From contig JAGLRY010000363.1 in assembly GCA_023135995.1 (NCBI GenBank), positions 1-9,032 of the forward strand: a stretch of 9,032 nt of DNA, read 5' to 3'. The stretch is from Candidatus Aminicenantota bacterium (GTDB lineage Bacteria > Acidobacteriota > Aminicenantia > Aminicenantales > Aminicenantaceae). Both the position numbers and the translations under genes were made by a program. The number at the start of each line of letters is the position of its first letter. Position 1 is the first letter of the stretch. Positions 6,332 through 9,032 of this stretch are shown in pieces. A model generated the notes under the pieces. That model saw only the letters and a program-made list of their open reading frames with translations, was not told the origin of the DNA and did not search any database.

Positions 6332-8110
6332 ATGGTCGAAACTTTAAGTCAGCTTTTTCTCAATACGATTAAATCTTATCCGAAAGATGATCTGATGCTC
6401 TACAAAAAGGACGGGAGTTACACGCCTATTTCAACTGACGAATTCGGAAAAGATGTGAAACACTTCGCCCTCGGCTTGAGAGAACTGGGCTATGAAGCCG
6501 GGGATAAACTGATCATCCTCTCTGAGAACAGGCCTGAATGGGTGATGACGGATTTGGCGAGCTTGTGTCTGGGTGGAATATCCGTTCCGATCTATACATC
6601 GCTAGTTCCAGAACAGATTCAATACATCATCGATAACTCTGACGCAAAGGTGGTTGTGTTTTCCGACGAGGAAATGTGGGAAAAGATCAAGGCCATCCAA
6701 TCAGAACTTGCAAAAGTGGAGCACTATATCACATGTCAAGCTGATGGGCCTGAAGGCACTTGGACTTTTGCGGATGTTCAGAAGCGGGGAGAGAAGCTCG
6801 CGGAGGATCAACCCGATCTTTTTGAGGAGCTTGCACTCAAAGTGAAACCTGATGATGTCGCCTCGATCATCTATACATCCGGGACAACAGGTGTGCCCAA
6901 GGGTGTTATGTTGAAACACAGCAATTTTGTGAGCAATGTTCAAGCAGTTTTAAAGGTCATCGAATTCACCCATAAAGATACAGTTCTTTCATTTTTGCCG
7001 TTGTCCCATGTCCTGGAGCGGATGGTCACCTTTGCTTATCTCTCCAAAGGATGTTCCATAGGCTACGCAGAGAGTATTGAAACGGTTGCAGAAAATTTAC
7101 TGGAGATACGTCCGCATATCATGGTCAGTGTGCCTCGAGTATTCGAAAAGATATACGCCAAGGTCATGGATAATGTTCTCGCCAGCTCTTCATTGAAGCG
7201 GAAGATCTTTTTCTGGGCGGCCAAAATTGGGCGTGAGTATGGGAAAAACAAACTGCTCAATCAGCCAGTATCTGGATTTCTTCAGTTCAAAAAGAAAATT
7301 GCACACAAGCTTGTCTTTTCTAAAATAATCGAAAAAACCGGAGGCAGGGTCCGTTTCTTTGTTTCTGGAGGGGCACCTCTTTCCAAAGATATTGCCGAAT
7401 TTTTCTACGCGATGGGCCTGATCATTCTGGAAGGATATGGATTGACAGAAACTTCTCCAGTCATTGCAGTGAACACTCTTGAAGACATAAAATTCGGAAG
7501 TGTAGGAAAGATCATGCCTGGAGTGGAGGTGAAAATCGCCGAAGATGGAGAGATTCTGACTAAAGGTCCCCATGTCATGAAGGGGTATTACAAAATGGAG
7601 GCTGCAACACAAGAGGTTATTAAAGACGGCTGGTTTTACACTGAAGACGTGGGGTATTTGGATGATGAGGGATTTTTAACGATCACGGACAGGAAGAAAG
7701 ATATCATAGTGACGGCAGGAGGAAAGAATGTGGCTCCTCAGCCCATAGAGAATATTTTGAAAACGAATCCTTACATCTCCAGTGCAGTTATCATCGGAGA
7801 CAAGCGGAAGTTTATCTCTGCACTCATTGTGCCGAATTTTGAGAAATTGGAGGAGTATGCGAACGCCAACAACATCAGCTACAGCGATTATGGTGATCTG
7901 GTCAAGAATGATATGGTAGTGAATTTTATCGAGTCCGAGATCAACAGGGCTACGCCGGGATTGGCATCCTACGAAAAGGTGAAGAAAGTGGCCCTTCTGG
8001 ATAGAGAATTTGAGATCGAAAAGGGGGAGATCACGCCGACCCTCAAAGTCAAAAGAAACATCATCGAGCAGAAGTATAGGGGTATTATCGACAACATCTA
8101 CCAAGAATAG
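6332..8110 (+). CDS. Long-chain fatty acid-CoA ligase (FAA1/COG1022-type AMP-forming synthetase)
   Basis: The product activates long-chain fatty acids to acyl-CoA through an acyl-adenylate, using ATP and CoA, probably at the inner face of the cytoplasmic membrane. The 592 residues fit the FAA1-like branch. Adenylating-superfamily motifs appear in order: the phosphate loop YTSGTTGVPKG (181-191), FLPLSHVLER (221-230), EGYGLTETSPV (367-377), YTEDVGYLDDEG (436-447) and the hinge DRKKDIIVTAGGKNVAP (453-469). The C-terminal TPTLKVKR (568-575) contains the likely adenylation lysine Lys572. No membrane-spanning segment is obvious. AGGAGG five bases upstream supports ATG 6332. The substrate chain length cannot be read from sequence, so bile-acid, bacterial lipid-recycling or other carboxylate substrates remain possible. 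I leave the symbol blank because several paralogues usually share this architecture. A Zn-ribbon gene converges on it, with 25 bp between the stops. Confidence 0.92.
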   Translation: MVETLSQLFLNTIKSYPKDDLMLYKKDGSYTPISTDEFGKDVKHFALGLRELGYEAGDKLIILSENRPEWVMTDLASLCLGGISVPIYTSLVPEQIQYIIDNSDAKVVVFSDEEMWEKIKAIQSELAKVEHYITCQADGPEGTWTFADVQKRGEKLAEDQPDLFEELALKVKPDDVASIIYTSGTTGVPKGVMLKHSNFVSNVQAVLKVIEFTHKDTVLSFLPLSHVLERMVTFAYLSKGCSIGYAESIETVAENLLEIRPHIMVSVPRVFEKIYAKVMDNVLASSSLKRKIFFWAAKIGREYGKNKLLNQPVSGFLQFKKKIAHKLVFSKIIEKTGGRVRFFVSGGAPLSKDIAEFFYAMGLIILEGYGLTETSPVIAVNTLEDIKFGSVGKIMPGVEVKIAEDGEILTKGPHVMKGYYKMEAATQEVIKDGWFYTEDVGYLDDEGFLTITDRKKDIIVTAGGKNVAPQPIENILKTNPYISSAVIIGDKRKFISALIVPNFEKLEEYANANNISYSDYGDLVKNDMVVNFIESEINRATPGLASYEKVKKVALLDREFEIEKGEITPTLKVKRNIIEQKYRGIIDNIYQE

Positions 8111-8131
8111 GGATAATCCTGAGAAGAGTAT

Positions 8132-8150
8132 AAATCTAGAGAGATTTTTT
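8132..8150 (+). terminator. Weak intrinsic terminator-like hairpin after the acyl-CoA synthetase gene
   Basis: AAATCT (8132-8137), loop AGAG, and AGATTT (8142-8147) run into six T (8145-8150). The stem is short and nearly all A:T, so termination would be inefficient. The element overlaps the stop codon of the converging Zn-ribbon gene. On the minus strand it is not followed by a T run. Confidence 0.25.
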
Positions 8151-8849
8151 CTTGATATAGAGGATCCGGCCACAGTTTTCACAGAGAATGATCTGGGTTT
8201 CGGCTTTCAGCTCATTCAACACCTGCGGTCGAATACGGATTTGGCACATCGAACAAAAATCATCAGTTACGGGTGATAACGAAATTCCATTTTTTGTCTT
8301 GAATATCTCCAAATAAAGCTTGGACTGTTCTTTCGGGATCAACGGGATGAGAGCCTCTTTTTTTAGTGTGAGTTCTTTGTGTTTTTCTTCTAATTCCTTC
8401 TTTTTAAGGATAAGAGCTTCTTTATCTTTACTGAGCTTTTCTTTAGCTTCATTTGCTTTTGACTCTGCTTTCTGAATCTCCTCACCTATGTCATCGGCAT
8501 TGAGCATCTCGCTGATGATCTCTTCTTCCTTTTGATCGATCTTGGATTGTGCTTCTTCGATCTCTTTCAGGAGTGCCCTGTACTCTTTATTTGTTTTGAC
8601 TCCGCCTAATTGATGTTTGTATTTATCAATATACGCTTTGATATCTTGGATGTCCGATTCGAGCGTGCGCCTTTTTTTCTGGTTTTGGGCGAGCTTGTCT
8701 TGGGCTTGAGTGACGGCTTGGAATTGAGTTTCGATATTGATATCGATGTCTTTCAGTTGGAGTGGGATCTTCTCAAGGATAAGAGTGGTTTGTTTTATTT
8801 CTTCATCTAGATTTTGGAGGTTGGTCAGTTTGTTAAAGTCAATGTCCAC
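8136..8849 (-). CDS. Coiled-coil C4-type Zn-ribbon protein (COG1579/CT398-like)
   Basis: The 237-residue product has a long, highly charged alpha-helical region (about residues 8-175, rich in K, E, Q and D) predicted to form an antiparallel coiled-coil hairpin. It contains the family-typical GGVKTNKEYRALLKEIEE (82-99). A C-terminal zinc ribbon has CSMC (199-202) and CENC (223-226). Proteins of this layout are annotated as predicted nucleic-acid-binding proteins, and a Helicobacter relative (FlgZ/HP0958) acts on flagellar RNA and RpoN. The role here is not known, and no flagellar gene is in view. I chose GTG 8849 because AGAGGA (8856-8861) lies six bases upstream and the protein then starts like its relatives. 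The longer frame from 8972 reads through the tRNA and must be wrong. The tRNA ends 20 nt upstream, so the two are probably co-transcribed. Confidence 0.85.
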   Translation of the reverse strand: MDIDFNKLTNLQNLDEEIKQTTLILEKIPLQLKDIDINIETQFQAVTQAQDKLAQNQKKRRTLESDIQDIKAYIDKYKHQLGGVKTNKEYRALLKEIEEAQSKIDQKEEEIISEMLNADDIGEEIQKAESKANEAKEKLSKDKEALILKKKELEEKHKELTLKKEALIPLIPKEQSKLYLEIFKTKNGISLSPVTDDFCSMCQIRIRPQVLNELKAETQIILCENCGRILYIKKKSL

Positions 8850-8869
8850 ATCTTTTCCTCTGGTAAAAG

Positions 8870-8941
8870 TGGGCCTACCAGGATTCGAACCTGGGACTAA
8901 CCGGTTATGAGCCGGTGGCTCTACCGCTGAGCTATAGGCCC
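8870..8941 (-). tRNA. tRNA with CAU anticodon, probably tRNA-Ile2 (lysidine-modified)
   Basis: The 72-nt cloverleaf is complete on the minus strand. It has a 7-bp acceptor stem (GGGCCTA with TAGGCCC), a D-arm GCTC/GAGC with a short 7-nt loop, and an anticodon stem ACCGG/CCGGT around CTCATAA. A 5-nt variable loop and a T-arm CCAGG-TTCGAAT-CCTGG follow, with A73 as discriminator. The anticodon CAT is at 8909-8907. A C4:G69 and C5:G68 pair, known TilS recognition features of E. coli tRNA-Ile2, favour the isoleucine AUA decoder over elongator Met. The 1:72 pair is G:C and the anticodon stem lacks three G:C pairs next to the loop, so it is not the initiator. CCA is not encoded: the DNA after A73 reads CTT. 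Confidence 0.93.
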
Positions 8942-8948
8942 TACATTT

Positions 8949-8977
8949 TTTATAGCAAATATCAAATATCAAGTCAA
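8949..8977 (-). promoter_or_regulatory. Sigma70-type promoter of the tRNA/Zn-ribbon unit
   Basis: On the minus strand, TTGACT (8977-8972), a 17-bp spacer and TATAAA (8954-8949) lie just upstream of the tRNA. Only seven bases (8948-8942) separate the -10 box from the mature tRNA 5' end, so the predicted start is at or one base before G1. The spacer contains a tandem heptamer (GATATTT repeated). The discriminator AAATGT is A/T-rich, unlike the G/C-rich type of stringently controlled tRNA promoters. Confidence 0.7.
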
Positions 8978-9032
8978 TTTATAGAGATTTTATTTATCCT
9001 GGATTATTCACGAGTCAAGATTGCTGCAGCGG
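8978..9032. other. Right-edge sequence without identified feature
   Basis: These 55 bases lie upstream of the tRNA promoter. A second TTGACT occurs on the minus strand (9018-9013), but no -10 box at acceptable spacing follows. The final bases may belong to a neighbouring gene cut by the edge, but this cannot be told. Confidence 0.4.

Noticed and set aside
8850..8972. N-terminal extension of the Zn-ribbon gene to an ATG at 8972
   Set aside because: The extension translates the tRNA antisense-free strand through all of 8870-8941. The GTG at 8849 has a proper ribosome site and the family-like N-terminus.

Overview
The window looks like ordinary bacterial chromosome from a Gram-negative-type organism and is dominated by housekeeping genes. 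The 794-residue GyrB has the long insert between the TOPRIM aspartates and the C-terminal RYKGLGEM motif, as in proteobacteria and many Gram-negative candidate phyla, rather than the short Gram-positive form. The DRG/Obg-like TGS GTPase and the FAA1-type acyl-CoA synthetase would suit an uncultured anaerobic lineage (a deltaproteobacterial or Omnitrophota-like group is my guess). Taxonomy cannot be fixed from this sequence alone. I found no phage, CRISPR, insertion-sequence or defence genes.

Layout. Positions 1-891 (minus) hold a TGS-domain GTPase whose C-terminus runs off the left edge. Positions 892-1416 are a divergent intergenic region. It holds the GTPase promoter, with an inverted repeat filling the spacer, then a 49-bp palindromic repeat that can fold into two mirror hairpins, then an A/T-tract-rich stretch with the gyrB promoter and a foldable leader. 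Next come gyrB (1417-3801) and gyrA (3811-6264), 9 nt apart and clearly one operon, so both gyrase subunits are made together. A 67-bp gap with its own likely promoter and a strong Shine-Dalgarno precedes a long-chain acyl-CoA synthetase gene (6332-8110). On the opposite strand, converging on it, is a Zn-ribbon coiled-coil protein gene of the COG1579 type (8136-8849). Twenty bases upstream of that gene lies a CAU-anticodon tRNA (8870-8941), most likely tRNA-Ile2. A good sigma70 promoter sits immediately upstream of the tRNA.

How the parts work together. GyrB and GyrA form the A2B2 gyrase that introduces negative supercoils, and the A-tract-rich gyrB promoter region fits supercoiling-sensitive control. 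The acyl-CoA synthetase activates fatty acids and is probably a separate unit that may also receive gyrBA read-through. The tRNA and Zn-ribbon gene probably share one primary transcript that is cut at the tRNA ends.

The coding regions contain no obviously new system. The best items for follow-up are the dual-hairpin palindrome at 1059-1107, the spacer-filling inverted repeat at 921-939, the nearly leaderless tRNA transcription unit, the competing hairpins in the gyrB leader, the valine at the GyrA quinolone-contact position, and the DTPP G3 box in the GTPase.
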